In this document: positions 9,413-18,953 of the stretch, piece by piece
How the letters are laid out: the number at the start of each line of letters is the position of its first letter
How positions within the stretch are numbered: the first letter of the stretch is position 1
NCBI GenBank assembly: GCA_046295975.1
Contig: JBKBMG010000007.1
Location: 61,440-125,439 of the forward strand
Source of the DNA: UBA2357 sp046295975
GTDB taxonomy: Bacteria; Pseudomonadota; Gammaproteobacteria; Burkholderiales; Rhodocyclaceae
Length of the DNA stretch: 64,000 nt
Direction of reading: 5' to 3'
The notes under the pieces: generated by a model
What the model was told of the DNA's origin: nothing
Seen by the model: the letters and a program-made list of their open reading frames with translations, nothing else
Database searches by the model: none
Program-made: the position numbers and the translations under genes

Positions 9413-9496
9413 AAATATTTCAGTATGTTACTGAGTACGGTAAGCTCTTCCCCCACTCAACAACCGCCCAGATGCGCCATTACAGCGCTTCCTTTC

Positions 9497-10456
9497 ATGC
9501 CCTCTGAATTCGATCTGATCCGCCGCCACTTCACCCGCGACACACGCCATACCGAGTTGGCGGGCGGTGACGACGCGGCCTTGATGTCGCTGTGGCCGGG
9601 CTGCCAGCTGGTGGTGTCGACCGACATGCTGGTGGCCGGGACGCATTTCTTTGCCGACACCGACCCCCGTGACATTGGCTGGAAGACGCTTGCGGTCAAT
9701 CTGTCGGATATCGCGGCAATGGCGGCGGCGCCGCGATGGGCGGTGCTGGCGCTGGCCTTGCCCGAGGCCGACGAGCGTTGGGTGGCGGCGTTCGCCGACG
9801 GGTTGTTCGCCTGCGCCGATGCGTTCGAGGTGGATCTGGTCGGTGGCGACACCACCCGCGGTCCGCTCAATCTGTGCGTGACCCTCTTCGGCGAAGTGCC
9901 GATCGGCGAAGCGGTCACCCGCTCCGGCGCGAACGTCGGCGACGACCTGTGGGTGACCGGCACGCCTGGCCTGGCCGCACTCGGGCTCGCCCACCTGCGC
10001 GGCGAGCTGACGCTGGCGGATGCCGCACGCGAAGCCTGTCTCGCGGCGCTCCACCGCCCCACCCCACGGGTGGAGGCGGGCAAGGCCTTGCGCGGCATCG
10101 CCAGCGCGATGCTGGACGTATCGGATGGGCTGCTTGGCGACCTCACGCACATTCTGGAGCGCTCCCAGGTCGGCGCCGACGTGCAGCTCGCCGACCTGCC
10201 GCTCGAACGCGCTGCCGCACTCGGCGTACCACCGGCGCGTGCGCGCGAGGCGCTGCTGCACGGTGGCGACGACTATGAGTTGCTGTTCACTGCCCCCCCC
10301 TCCCAGCGGGATACGATCGGCCACCTCTCGCAGTCACTGGGCCTGACGATCAGCCGCATCGGCCACATTACTGACGCCGCCGGCCAGCTCGCGCTGGTGG
10401 ATGCGAACGGGCAACGCACCCACCCACAACGCCTGGGTTATGATCACTTCTCATGA
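9497..10456 (+). CDS. thiL: thiamine-monophosphate kinase
   Basis: 319 residues. ThiL phosphorylates thiamine monophosphate to the cofactor thiamine diphosphate. Characteristic segments are GGDDAAL near residue 27, STDMLVAGTHF, and WKTLAVNLSDIAAMAA, which carry the Mg-ATP-binding acidic residues of the AIR-synthase fold. Start 9497 (MPSEFDLI) fits the family N-terminus; the frame extends to 9425 without similarity. Its stop overlaps the pgpA start as ATGA (10453-10456), so thiL, pgpA and pncC form a coupled operon. No TPP riboswitch is recognisable upstream. Confidence 0.95.
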   Translation: MPSEFDLIRRHFTRDTRHTELAGGDDAALMSLWPGCQLVVSTDMLVAGTHFFADTDPRDIGWKTLAVNLSDIAAMAAAPRWAVLALALPEADERWVAAFADGLFACADAFEVDLVGGDTTRGPLNLCVTLFGEVPIGEAVTRSGANVGDDLWVTGTPGLAALGLAHLRGELTLADAAREACLAALHRPTPRVEAGKALRGIASAMLDVSDGLLGDLTHILERSQVGADVQLADLPLERAAALGVPPARAREALLHGGDDYELLFTAPPSQRDTIGHLSQSLGLTISRIGHITDAAGQLALVDANGQRTHPQRLGYDHFS

Positions 10457-10971
10457 CCATGCCTTCGCCCCCCCCCCCCACCCTCGCCTTTCTGCTCGCC
10501 CACCCGGCCCACTTCATCGCCCTCGGTTTCGGCTCTGGCCTGTCACCGCGCGCACCGGGTACGGCCGGCACCTTGCTGGCGTGGGCCTTGTATCCGCTGA
10601 TCAAGACGCCGGTATCGGACGGCGTCTTCCTCGCCCTGCTGGTCAGTCTGTTCATCGCCGGCGTCATCGTCAGCGACCGCAGCGGACGCGCCCTGGGCGT
10701 CTCCGACCACGGCGCGATCGTGTGGGACGAGATGGTGGCGATGTGGCTGGTGCTGCTGTTCACGCCGCCGGGCCTGATGTGGCAGATCGTGGCGGTGGTG
10801 CTGTTCCGCTTCTTCGACATCGCCAAACCGCAGCCCATCCGCTGGGCGGACCAGCGCGTCAAAGGTGGCCTGGGGGTGATGCTGGACGACGTGATCGCGG
10901 CCGGCTATACCATCCTGGTGCTGGCGATTCTGGTGCACATGCTGGGGCCGACACCATGGATGACGAACTGA
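10453..10971 (+). CDS. pgpA: phosphatidylglycerophosphatase A
   Basis: 172 residues. This inner-membrane enzyme dephosphorylates phosphatidylglycerophosphate to phosphatidylglycerol. The family signature LGFGSGLSPRAPGTAGT is at residues ~23-39, and HGAIVWDEMVAMW carries further catalytic residues. Several hydrophobic segments follow (around 50-70, 95-120 and 150-170). A run of nine C's sits near the start codon (10470-10480). It is coupled to thiL by a four-base overlap and overlaps pncC by 16 bases; thiL-pgpA-cinA order is common in proteobacteria. Confidence 0.95.
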   Translation: MTMPSPPPPTLAFLLAHPAHFIALGFGSGLSPRAPGTAGTLLAWALYPLIKTPVSDGVFLALLVSLFIAGVIVSDRSGRALGVSDHGAIVWDEMVAMWLVLLFTPPGLMWQIVAVVLFRFFDIAKPQPIRWADQRVKGGLGVMLDDVIAAGYTILVLAILVHMLGPTPWMTN

Positions 10972-11432
10972 CACAGCTTTCGGCGCATGTCGGCAGGTGG
11001 CTGGGCGGCCGCGGCCTGTGCCTGGCGACGGCGGAATCGTGCACCGGCGGCTGGATTGCCGAGACGGTCACGGCGACCGCCGGCAGTTCAGTATGGTTCG
11101 ACCGCGGCTTCGTCACCTATTCCAACGCCGCAAAGCAAGACATGCTGGGCGTACGCGATGCGACCCTGGCCGACCACGGTGCGGTAAGCGAAGCCACCGT
11201 GCAGGAAATGGCCGAAGGCGCACTCGCCCGCAGCCGGGCCGATGTCGCGGTGGCGGTTTCGGGCATTGCCGGTCCGGGCGGCGCCACCCCGGACAAACCA
11301 GTAGGCATGGTGTGCATTGCCTGGGCTGCGCGCGGTGCCCCCACCCGCGTGATCACGCAGCACTTCACCGGCGACCGCGAGGCAGTGCGGCGCCAGACGG
11401 TGGTACGGGCGCTGCGGGGTTTGATGGACTAG
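10956..11432 (+). CDS. pncC: nicotinamide-nucleotide amidohydrolase (CinA C-terminal type)
   Basis: 158 residues, corresponding to the stand-alone PncC/YgaD domain; the N-terminal COG1058 domain of full-length CinA is absent. Motifs: ATAESCTGGWIAETVT, with the catalytic Ser/Thr region, and VSGIAGPGGATPDKPVG. It deamidates NMN to NaMN in pyridine-nucleotide recycling. The start at 10956 overlaps the pgpA end by 16 bases. recA follows after 74 bases, the usual pncC-recA order. Confidence 0.94.
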   Translation: MDDELTQLSAHVGRWLGGRGLCLATAESCTGGWIAETVTATAGSSVWFDRGFVTYSNAAKQDMLGVRDATLADHGAVSEATVQEMAEGALARSRADVAVAVSGIAGPGGATPDKPVGMVCIAWAARGAPTRVITQHFTGDREAVRRQTVVRALRGLMD

Positions 11433-11506
11433 CCCGCCCGGCAGGTGCCGCACTGCATCGCAGCAAGGTCTGTGCCATAATTCGCCAATCTCAACGAGGA
11501 ACTCAC

Positions 11507-12541
<1,035 letters not shown>

Positions 12542-12552
12542 CCCCACCAGCC

Positions 12553-13008
12553 ATGGCGGACGGCGCCAGCTCGCTGCGCGAACGCGCGCTCCGGCTGCTG
12601 GCGCAGCGCGACCATGCGCGCGCTGAACTGGCACGCAAACTCGGCGGGCACGGAACGCATGACGAGGTGGACGCGGTGATCGATCGCATGGCCGAACTGG
12701 GCCTGCAGTCCGATGCCCGCTTCGCCGAAGCCTGGGTACGTACCAAGTCGGCACGCCACGGTGCGGCCCGCATCCGCCGCGATCTGGCACAGCGCGGCGT
12801 CGCGCGCGAATTGATCGATGCCGCCCTGGCATCCGAATGTGGCGAGGAGGAAATCGACCGCGCCCGCGCGGTGTGGGCCAGAAAGTTCGGCCACCCGCCC
12901 GGCGACCACCGGGAGTGGGCCAGGCAGGCGCGCTTCCTCCAGGGCCGGGGTTTTTCCGGCGACGTGATCGCCCGCTTGCTCAAAGAGGTACCCGATGAGT
13001 CTGCTTAA
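12553..13008 (+). CDS. recX: recombination regulator RecX
   Basis: 151 residues. RecX binds and caps RecA filaments, limiting their growth. The helical repeats typical of the family are visible: LRERALRLLAQRDHARAELARKL, then two further three-helix units including LAQRGVARELIDAAL and ARQARFLQGRGFSGDVIARLL. It lies 11 bases after recA, the usual arrangement. Its last 14 bases overlap the lptB start, which joins the recA operon to the lptB-rpoN block. Confidence 0.93.
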   Translation: MADGASSLRERALRLLAQRDHARAELARKLGGHGTHDEVDAVIDRMAELGLQSDARFAEAWVRTKSARHGAARIRRDLAQRGVARELIDAALASECGEEEIDRARAVWARKFGHPPGDHREWARQARFLQGRGFSGDVIARLLKEVPDESA

Positions 13009-13717
13009 GGTCGCAGGCCTTCGCAAAAGCTACAAGGCGCGCACCGTGGTCCACGACGTCGGCTTCGAGGTGGGCAGCGGCGAGGTCGTGGGCCTGCTGG
13101 GCCCCAACGGCGCGGGCAAGACCACCTGTTTCTACATGATCGTGGGCCTGGTGCGCGCCGACGACGGCGAGATCACGCTCGACAATGAGCGCCTCACCCA
13201 CCTGCCCATCCACCGCCGCGCCCGCCTTGGCCTGTCCTACCTGCCACAGGAGATGAGCGTGTTCCGCCGCCTCAGCGTGGCCGAGAACATCCGCGCGGTG
13301 CTCGAATTGCAGGACTTGCGCGGTGCGGAACTCGACGCCCGGCTGGAGCAGTTGCTCGAGGAACTGGGCATCGCCCATCTGCGCGACAACACCTCGGTGT
13401 CGCTGTCGGGCGGCGAGCGCCGCCGCTGCGAGATCGCCCGCGCGCTGGCGACCAACCCGCGGCTGATTCTGCTCGACGAGCCCTTCGCGGGCGTCGACCC
13501 GATCGCGGTCCTCGACATCCAGAAGATCATCCGCTTCCTCAAGGAACGCAATATCGGCGTACTGATCACCGACCACAACGTACGCGAAACCCTGGGGATC
13601 TGCGACCGCGCATACATCATCAGCGAGGGTCGGGTATTGGCCAACGGCCAGCCCGACGAAATCGTCCGCAACGAACAGGTGCGCCAGGTGTATCTCGGCG
13701 AGCACTTCCGGCTCTGA
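12995..13717 (+). CDS. lptB: LPS export ABC transporter ATP-binding protein LptB
   Basis: 240 residues. Walker A GPNGAGKTT, signature LSGGERRR, Walker B with LLDEPFAGVDP, and the switch His in LITDHNVRETL are all intact. LptB powers LPS extraction from the inner membrane with LptFG. In most proteobacteria lptC and lptA lie directly upstream; here recX overlaps lptB instead, so lptCA must be elsewhere. rpoN follows after 26 bases, conserving the downstream half of the classical lptB-rpoN-hpf-ptsN cluster. Confidence 0.96.
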   Translation: MSLLKVAGLRKSYKARTVVHDVGFEVGSGEVVGLLGPNGAGKTTCFYMIVGLVRADDGEITLDNERLTHLPIHRRARLGLSYLPQEMSVFRRLSVAENIRAVLELQDLRGAELDARLEQLLEELGIAHLRDNTSVSLSGGERRRCEIARALATNPRLILLDEPFAGVDPIAVLDIQKIIRFLKERNIGVLITDHNVRETLGICDRAYIISEGRVLANGQPDEIVRNEQVRQVYLGEHFRL

Positions 13718-13743
13718 TCACGACGTACGGTCCCGCACACCCT

Positions 13744-15189
13744 ATGAAACCCACCCTACAGCTCAAGCTCTCCCAGCACCTGACACTGACGCCGCAGCTG
13801 CAGCAGTCGATCAAGCTGCTGCAGCTGTCCACGCTCGAGCTGAACCAGGAGATCGAACGCTTTCTGCTCGAGAACCCCATGCTCGAGCGTGACGACGGCG
13901 ACAACGACGGCAGCTACCAGGCCCCACCCAGCGACGGCCCGCGCAACGAAGAGCGCGAGCGCGAGGCCGAAGCGCCGGCGGAAACCCGCGAGGAAAGCAG
14001 CGACACCACCAGCTTCGAGGACAGCGGCGAGTGGGGCTCGGGCAGCAGCGGCAGTAGCTCCGGCTCGCGCGACGACGACGATGACACCGATTTCCAGGAG
14101 TTCCAGGCCGCCTCCACCAGCCTGCGTGACCACCTCAACCAGCAGATCAGCCTGTCGCCACTGTCGGATCGCGACCGTGCCCTAGTGCGCTTCGTCATTG
14201 AAGCACTCGACGACGACGGCTATCTCCACCAGTCGCTGGAAGACCTGCTCGCGCTGCTGCCGCCGGAACACGAATACGACCTGGAAGACTTGTCGATCGC
14301 CCTCAACCACGTGCAAAGCCTGGAACCGTCGGGCATCGGTGCACGCACGCCGCAGGAGTGCCTGGGCCTGCAACTGCGGGCGCAGCCGGACAGTGCGGAG
14401 CGCAAGCTGGCGCTCACCATCGTCGAGCACCACCTCGAGCTGCTCGCGGAACGCAATTTCGCCCGCCTCAAGCGCCTGACCGGCTGCAACGACGACGCGC
14501 TGCGCGAGGCCCATGCACTGATCTGCCGCCTCGATCCCCATCCGGGTTCGCGCTACTCCGCGTCCGAGACCCGCTACGTCGTGCCCGACGTGGTGGTGCG
14601 CAAGCTTCGCGGGCGCTGGGTTGTCAGCCTGAACTCCGACGCCATGCCGCGGCTGCGCGTCAACGCCTTGTACGCCAGCATCCTGCAACAGAATCGCGGC
14701 TCGGGCGGGGCACTTACCAGCCAGCTGCAGGAAGCGCGCTGGTTGATCAAGAACGTGCAGCAGCGCTTCGACACGATTCTGCGCGTGTCCCAGGCCATCG
14801 TTGACCAACAGCGCCAGTTCTTCGATTATGGAGACGTGGCGATGAGGCCACTGACGCTGCGGGAAATCGCCGAACAGCTGGAACTGCACGAATCGACGAT
14901 TTCCCGGGTGACCACCCAGAAATTCATGGCGACCCCGCGTGGTGTGTTCGAACTCAAGTACTTCTTCGGCAGCCATGTCTCCACCGACACCGGTGGGGCC
15001 GCTTCCTCGACCGCGATCCGGGCCCTCATCCGCCAGCTGGTCGATGCCGAAGACCGCAAGAAACCCCTTTCCGACGCCAAGATTGCCGATCTCCTGGGTC
15101 AGCAGGGCATCGTGGTGGCCCGGCGCACCATCGCCAAATACCGCGAATCGCTCAACATCCCGCCGGTCAGCCAACGCAAGACGATCTAA
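13744..15189 (+). CDS. rpoN: RNA polymerase sigma-54 factor
   Basis: 481 residues. The Gln/Leu-rich activator-interacting region I (LKLSQHLTLTPQLQQSIKLL) is followed by an unusually acidic and Ser-rich region II of about 70 residues. Next come the core-binding domain, the helix-turn-helix (HESTISRVTTQKFM) and the RpoN box ARRTIAKYRE near the C-terminus. It directs transcription from -24/-12 promoters with enhancer-binding ATPases. It lies between lptB (26 bases) and hpf (15 bases), the conserved genomic setting. Confidence 0.97.
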   Translation: MKPTLQLKLSQHLTLTPQLQQSIKLLQLSTLELNQEIERFLLENPMLERDDGDNDGSYQAPPSDGPRNEEREREAEAPAETREESSDTTSFEDSGEWGSGSSGSSSGSRDDDDDTDFQEFQAASTSLRDHLNQQISLSPLSDRDRALVRFVIEALDDDGYLHQSLEDLLALLPPEHEYDLEDLSIALNHVQSLEPSGIGARTPQECLGLQLRAQPDSAERKLALTIVEHHLELLAERNFARLKRLTGCNDDALREAHALICRLDPHPGSRYSASETRYVVPDVVVRKLRGRWVVSLNSDAMPRLRVNALYASILQQNRGSGGALTSQLQEARWLIKNVQQRFDTILRVSQAIVDQQRQFFDYGDVAMRPLTLREIAEQLELHESTISRVTTQKFMATPRGVFELKYFFGSHVSTDTGGAASSTAIRALIRQLVDAEDRKKPLSDAKIADLLGQQGIVVARRTIAKYRESLNIPPVSQRKTI

Positions 15190-15204
15190 TCACGAGGAGT
15201 CATC

Positions 15205-15528
15205 ATGAATCTGAAAATCACCGGCCATCATGTCGACGTCACCGACGCCATCCGCGACTACGTCACCAGCAAGCTCGACCGCGTCATCCGGCACTTCGAC
15301 AGCGTCACCAGCGCGAACGTCATCCTCTCTGTCGAGAAGCTCAAGCAGAAGGCCGAGGTGACGCTGCATGTGCGCGGCAAGGACATCTTCGTCGAGAGCG
15401 ACGACGCCGACATGTACGCGGCGATCGACAGCATGATCGACAAACTCGACCGCCAGGTGATCAAGTACAAGCAGAAGAACCACGACCACGGACACGAGGC
15501 GCTCAAGCACCAGGACACCGAGATCTGA
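15205..15528 (+). CDS. hpf: ribosome hibernation-promoting factor, short form
   Basis: 107 residues, the short HPF/YfiA fold with a His/Asp-rich tail and no long-form C-terminal domain. It begins MNLKITGHHVDVTDAIRDYV; a second strand-helix unit carries the basic ribosome-binding face. Short HPF dimerises 70S ribosomes into 100S particles with RMF in stationary phase. A CACGAGGAG ribosome site precedes the ATG, and the gene lies 15 bases after rpoN, indicating co-transcription. Confidence 0.95.
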   Translation: MNLKITGHHVDVTDAIRDYVTSKLDRVIRHFDSVTSANVILSVEKLKQKAEVTLHVRGKDIFVESDDADMYAAIDSMIDKLDRQVIKYKQKNHDHGHEALKHQDTEI

Positions 15529-15589
15529 GGATGTTCGGGGGACTGACCCCTTCCGTGACATTTGTACCGCCGGCCGCCATGGGTATGTT

Positions 15590-15595
15590 TATAAT
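15590..15595 (+). promoter_or_regulatory. -10 element upstream of ptsN
   Basis: A perfect TATAAT lies 94 bases before the ptsN ATG, with TG at 15586-15587 resembling an extended -10. No consensus -35 is found at 16-18 bases. This suggests ptsN-hprK can be transcribed separately from rpoN-hpf. Confidence 0.5.
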
Positions 15596-15688
15596 CGCGC
15601 CTTCGCCTGCGCATCGCGCACCTCCCATTGACGTATTCCGGCCCGCCCCGGGGCAAAGCCGCACGCCCCGGGTCCGACCCCCAGCAGC

Positions 15689-16174
15689 ATGAGCCTGATA
15701 GCCAATCTTCTTCCGTCGTCCAACGTCATCGTGGACCTCGAGGCGAGCAGCAAGAAGCGCGTGTTCGAGCAAGCTGGACTGTTGTTCGAGAACAACCAGG
15801 GCATCGGTCGCAGCGACGTCTTCGACAGCCTGTTCTCACGCGAGCGTCTCGGCTCTACCGGCCTCGGCCAGGGTATCGCGATTCCGCACGGGCGTATCAA
15901 GGGGCTGAAGGAGGCGGCCGGCGCCTTCATCCGCCTCAGTTCGCCGGTGCAGTTCGACGCCCCCGACGGACGCCCGGTCAGCATGTTGTTCGTGCTGCTC
16001 GTCCCCGAGCAAGCCAACGAACAACACCTCCAACTGCTTTCCGAACTCGCGCAGATGTTCAGCGACGCGCGTTTCCGCGAGCAGCTGCTCGGCGCGCCCG
16101 ACGCCGACGCGGTGCACGCACTTTTCACCTCCTGGGATCCCCATGCGGCGGACGAACGTCGCAAGGCTGTTTGA
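15689..16174 (+). CDS. ptsN: PTS IIA-like nitrogen regulatory protein EIIA-Ntr
   Basis: 161 residues. The phospho-accepting histidine lies in GIAIPHGRI (His67). EIIA-Ntr is the terminal phosphate acceptor of the nitrogen PTS and adjusts K+ transport, sigma factors and nitrogen responses according to its phosphorylation state. The gene ends 32 bases inside hprK, so the two are translationally linked. No rapZ, npr or ptsI follows within the window. Confidence 0.95.
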   Translation: MSLIANLLPSSNVIVDLEASSKKRVFEQAGLLFENNQGIGRSDVFDSLFSRERLGSTGLGQGIAIPHGRIKGLKEAAGAFIRLSSPVQFDAPDGRPVSMLFVLLVPEQANEQHLQLLSELAQMFSDARFREQLLGAPDADAVHALFTSWDPHAADERRKAV

Positions 16175-17084
16175 CGCCCACCACGACTGGCTGCAGCTGA
16201 CCCACGTCTGCGGTCGGCTGGACCGGGAGATCTCGGTCACCGAGGAACGCATCTGGCCGGCCGACCTGATCGGCCACCTCAATCTCATCCACCCGGAACG
16301 GCTGCAAGTCATCGGAGCCGCAGAGCTGGGCTGGGCACGCCGCCAGTCGCGGGACAAGATCGCCCACCACCTGGCCGAGATCTTCTCGGCCAATCCGCCC
16401 GCCATCATCATCGCCGACAACTGCGAGGCGCCCGGCATGGTGCGGGCGCTGTGCGAGTCCCACGACATCGCGCTGCTCACCACGCCGCTCGCCAGCGCCG
16501 GCGTGATCGACCAGTTGCGCCTGTACCTGTCGCGCCAGCTCGCTGAAAAGGTCGCGCTGCACGGCGTGTTCATGGACGTGCTCGGCCTGGGCGTGTTCAT
16601 CACCGGCGACTCCGGCGCTGGCAAATCCGAGCTCGCACTGGAGTTGATCTCGCGCGGACATGGGCTGGTCGCCGACGACGTAGTCGAGCTTTCGCGCATC
16701 GCGCCGTCGGTGCTCGAAGGCCGCTGTCCGGAACTGCTGCAGGACTTCATCGAGGTGCGCGGCCTGGGGCTGCTCAACATCCGCGCGATCTTCGGCGAGA
16801 CCGCCTGCCGGCGAAAGATGCGGCTGCGCCTCATCGTGTACCTCCAGCGCCGAATTCCCGGCCAGGACGATCCCACGCGCCTGCCGCTGCAGCAGGAAAC
16901 CCAGGAGATCCTGGGCGTGTCCATTCCGCGCACCGTCATTCCCGTGGCCGCCGGCCGCAACCTCGCGGTATTGCTGGAAGCGGCGGTGCGCTCCACGATA
17001 CTGCAGTTGCGCGGCATTGACTCCACCCAGGACTTCATCGAACGCCAGCAGGCGATGATCCGCAAGGAAGCGGGCGAGGCCTGA
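16143..17084 (+). CDS. hprK: HPr kinase/phosphorylase
   Basis: 313 residues. The P-loop GDSGAGKS is at 155-162 and the family signature DFIEVRGLGLLNI at 201-213, so the catalytic centre is complete. It phosphorylates or dephosphorylates HPr on serine. In betaproteobacteria it occurs with an incomplete PTS and controls signalling rather than sugar uptake. It overlaps ptsN by 32 bases. The gene usually found next, rapZ, is not present; a 266-base gap leads to ilvA. Confidence 0.95.
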   Translation: MRRTNVARLFDAHHDWLQLTHVCGRLDREISVTEERIWPADLIGHLNLIHPERLQVIGAAELGWARRQSRDKIAHHLAEIFSANPPAIIIADNCEAPGMVRALCESHDIALLTTPLASAGVIDQLRLYLSRQLAEKVALHGVFMDVLGLGVFITGDSGAGKSELALELISRGHGLVADDVVELSRIAPSVLEGRCPELLQDFIEVRGLGLLNIRAIFGETACRRKMRLRLIVYLQRRIPGQDDPTRLPLQQETQEILGVSIPRTVIPVAAGRNLAVLLEAAVRSTILQLRGIDSTQDFIERQQAMIRKEAGEA

Positions 17085-17277
17085 GGGCCGAGCGCCTGCG
17101 AGAAGTCGCAACGCACAACCCCGGAACAAACGGACAGCCGAGGAAACGGGCACCGCCCCCTACCCGCCATCCGGCCGCCATCGGGATGCGCAGCAGATTC
17201 ACTCGCGAGCCTTGCTCCGGCATCCAGCCTACCCAGGCGTAATTCATCATGAGCGGCGGGCCCGAGACAGCTCCGCC

Positions 17278-17305
17278 TTGCGACGATCACGATCGCACTG
17301 ATACT
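17278..17305 (+). promoter_or_regulatory. possible promoter of ilvA
   Basis: TTGCGA (17278-17283), 16 bases, then GATACT (17300-17305), ending 45 bases before the ilvA ATG. Both hexamers are imperfect. The rest of the 266-base gap between hprK and ilvA shows no gene or clear hairpin. Confidence 0.35.
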
Positions 17306-17350
17306 CTGGGGGTTTTCGCGTCCGCCGGACGCCAACCCTAACGCCCTGCC

Positions 17351-18874
17351 ATGACCGCCGCCAAGCCCGACTACCTGGAACGCATCCTGAACGCCCGCGT
17401 GTACGAAGCCGCGGAAGAAACGCCCCTGGAACTCGCCACCAGCCTGTCCGGACGCCTGCACAACCGCATCCTGCTCAAGCGCGAGGACATGCAACCGGTG
17501 TTCAGCTTCAAGATCCGCGGTGCCTACAACAAGATGGCCAACCTCTCCGCGCCAGCACTCAAGCGCGGCGTGATCTGTGCGTCAGCCGGCAACCACGCCC
17601 AGGGCGTGGCCTTGTCGGCCCAGAAGCTGGGGGTTCGCGCAGTCATCGTGATGCCCGTATCCACGCCGCAGATCAAGGTGGATGCGGTGCGCGCGCGCGG
17701 CGCCGAGGTGGTGTTGATGGGCGACTCATTCTCCGACGCCTACACCCACGCGCTGGAACTGGAGAAGGCCGAGAAGCTCACCTTCGTACACCCTTTCGAC
17801 GACCCGGACGTGATCGCCGGCCAGGGCACCATCGGCATGGAGATCCTGCGTGTCGCCACCCGCCCCATCCATGCAATCTTCTGCTGTGTCGGCGGCGGCG
17901 GACTGATTGCGGGGGTCGCGGCGTACGTCAAGCGGCTGCGTCCCGAGATCAAGATCATCGGGGTCGAGGCCGCCGACGCCGAGGCCATGACGCTGTCGCT
18001 GCGCGCGGGCGAACGGGTCATGCTCGACCAGGTTGGCCTGTTCGCCGACGGCGCCGCGGTCAAGCAGGTTGGCGCGGAGACATTCCGGCTGTGTCAGGAG
18101 TACGTGGACGAGATGATCGTGGTCGATAACGACGCGATCTGCGCCGCGATCAAGGACATCTTCGAAGACACCCGCTCCATTCTCGAACCGGCCGGCGCGC
18201 TCGCCGTCGCCGGCGCCAAGGAATACATCAAGCGCCACAAGTGGCGCGACAAGACCGTCGTGGCGGTCGCCTCCGGCGCCAACATGAATTTCGACCGCCT
18301 GCGCTTCGTCGCCGAACGCGCCGAACTCGGCGAGCAGCGTGAAGCGGTGCTCGCCGTCACCATTCCAGAGCAAGCCGGCTCGTTCAAGAAGTTCTGCAGC
18401 CTCATCGGCAACCGCAACATCACCGAGTTCAGCTACCGTTATGCCGACGCCGCCCAGGCCCACATCTTTGTCAGCGTGACGGTGCATAGCCGCAGCGAGG
18501 CCAGCCGCATCGTCGAGATGCTGGCACGCCACGACTTGCCCGCCCTCGACCTCAGCGACGACGAACTGGCCAAGACCCATATCCGCTACATGGTGGGCGG
18601 GCGCGCACCGCATGTCGAGAACGAGCGCCTGTACCGTTTCGTCTTCCCCGACCGCCCCGGCGCACTCATGAATTTTCTCGCCAACCTGCGCTCGGACTGG
18701 AACATCAGCCTGTTTCATTACCGCAACCACGGCGCCGATTTTGGCCGGGTGCTGGTCGGCATGCAGGTGCCCGAGCAGGACGACAGCGCCTTCCAGGACT
18801 TCGTCGACCGCATCGGCTACGCCTGCGCGGAGGAAACCGACAACCCCGCCTACCGCCTGTTCCTCGGCCGCTGA
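17351..18874 (+). CDS. ilvA: threonine ammonia-lyase, biosynthetic type
   Basis: 507 residues. The PLP lysine lies in FSFKIRGAYN (Lys54) and the glycine-rich phosphate loop is VGGGGLIAG. The C-terminal ~180 residues form the two ACT-like regulatory domains that bind isoleucine and valine in the biosynthetic enzyme, so this is IlvA and not the shorter catabolic TdcB. It deaminates threonine to 2-oxobutanoate, the first step to isoleucine. It is apparently monocistronic and faces the convergent cyclo-ligase gene across 79 bases. Confidence 0.96.
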   Translation: MTAAKPDYLERILNARVYEAAEETPLELATSLSGRLHNRILLKREDMQPVFSFKIRGAYNKMANLSAPALKRGVICASAGNHAQGVALSAQKLGVRAVIVMPVSTPQIKVDAVRARGAEVVLMGDSFSDAYTHALELEKAEKLTFVHPFDDPDVIAGQGTIGMEILRVATRPIHAIFCCVGGGGLIAGVAAYVKRLRPEIKIIGVEAADAEAMTLSLRAGERVMLDQVGLFADGAAVKQVGAETFRLCQEYVDEMIVVDNDAICAAIKDIFEDTRSILEPAGALAVAGAKEYIKRHKWRDKTVVAVASGANMNFDRLRFVAERAELGEQREAVLAVTIPEQAGSFKKFCSLIGNRNITEFSYRYADAAQAHIFVSVTVHSRSEASRIVEMLARHDLPALDLSDDELAKTHIRYMVGGRAPHVENERLYRFVFPDRPGALMNFLANLRSDWNISLFHYRNHGADFGRVLVGMQVPEQDDSAFQDFVDRIGYACAEETDNPAYRLFLGR

Positions 18875-18953
18875 CGCCACGCTGCGGGAGCGGCCCCGAC
18901 CTGCTCTTCACCCCCCGGGGAGGGGCACTGGAAACGGCCTGACTCGTTGCGGG

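Noticed and set aside
9241..9496. TPP riboswitch before thiL
   Set aside because: The conserved CUGAGA and GGAUAAUGCCAG-like blocks are not present.
11433..11506. LexA box upstream of recA
   Set aside because: CTGT occurs once but the required ACAG half-site at 8 bases does not; no palindrome is present in the gap.
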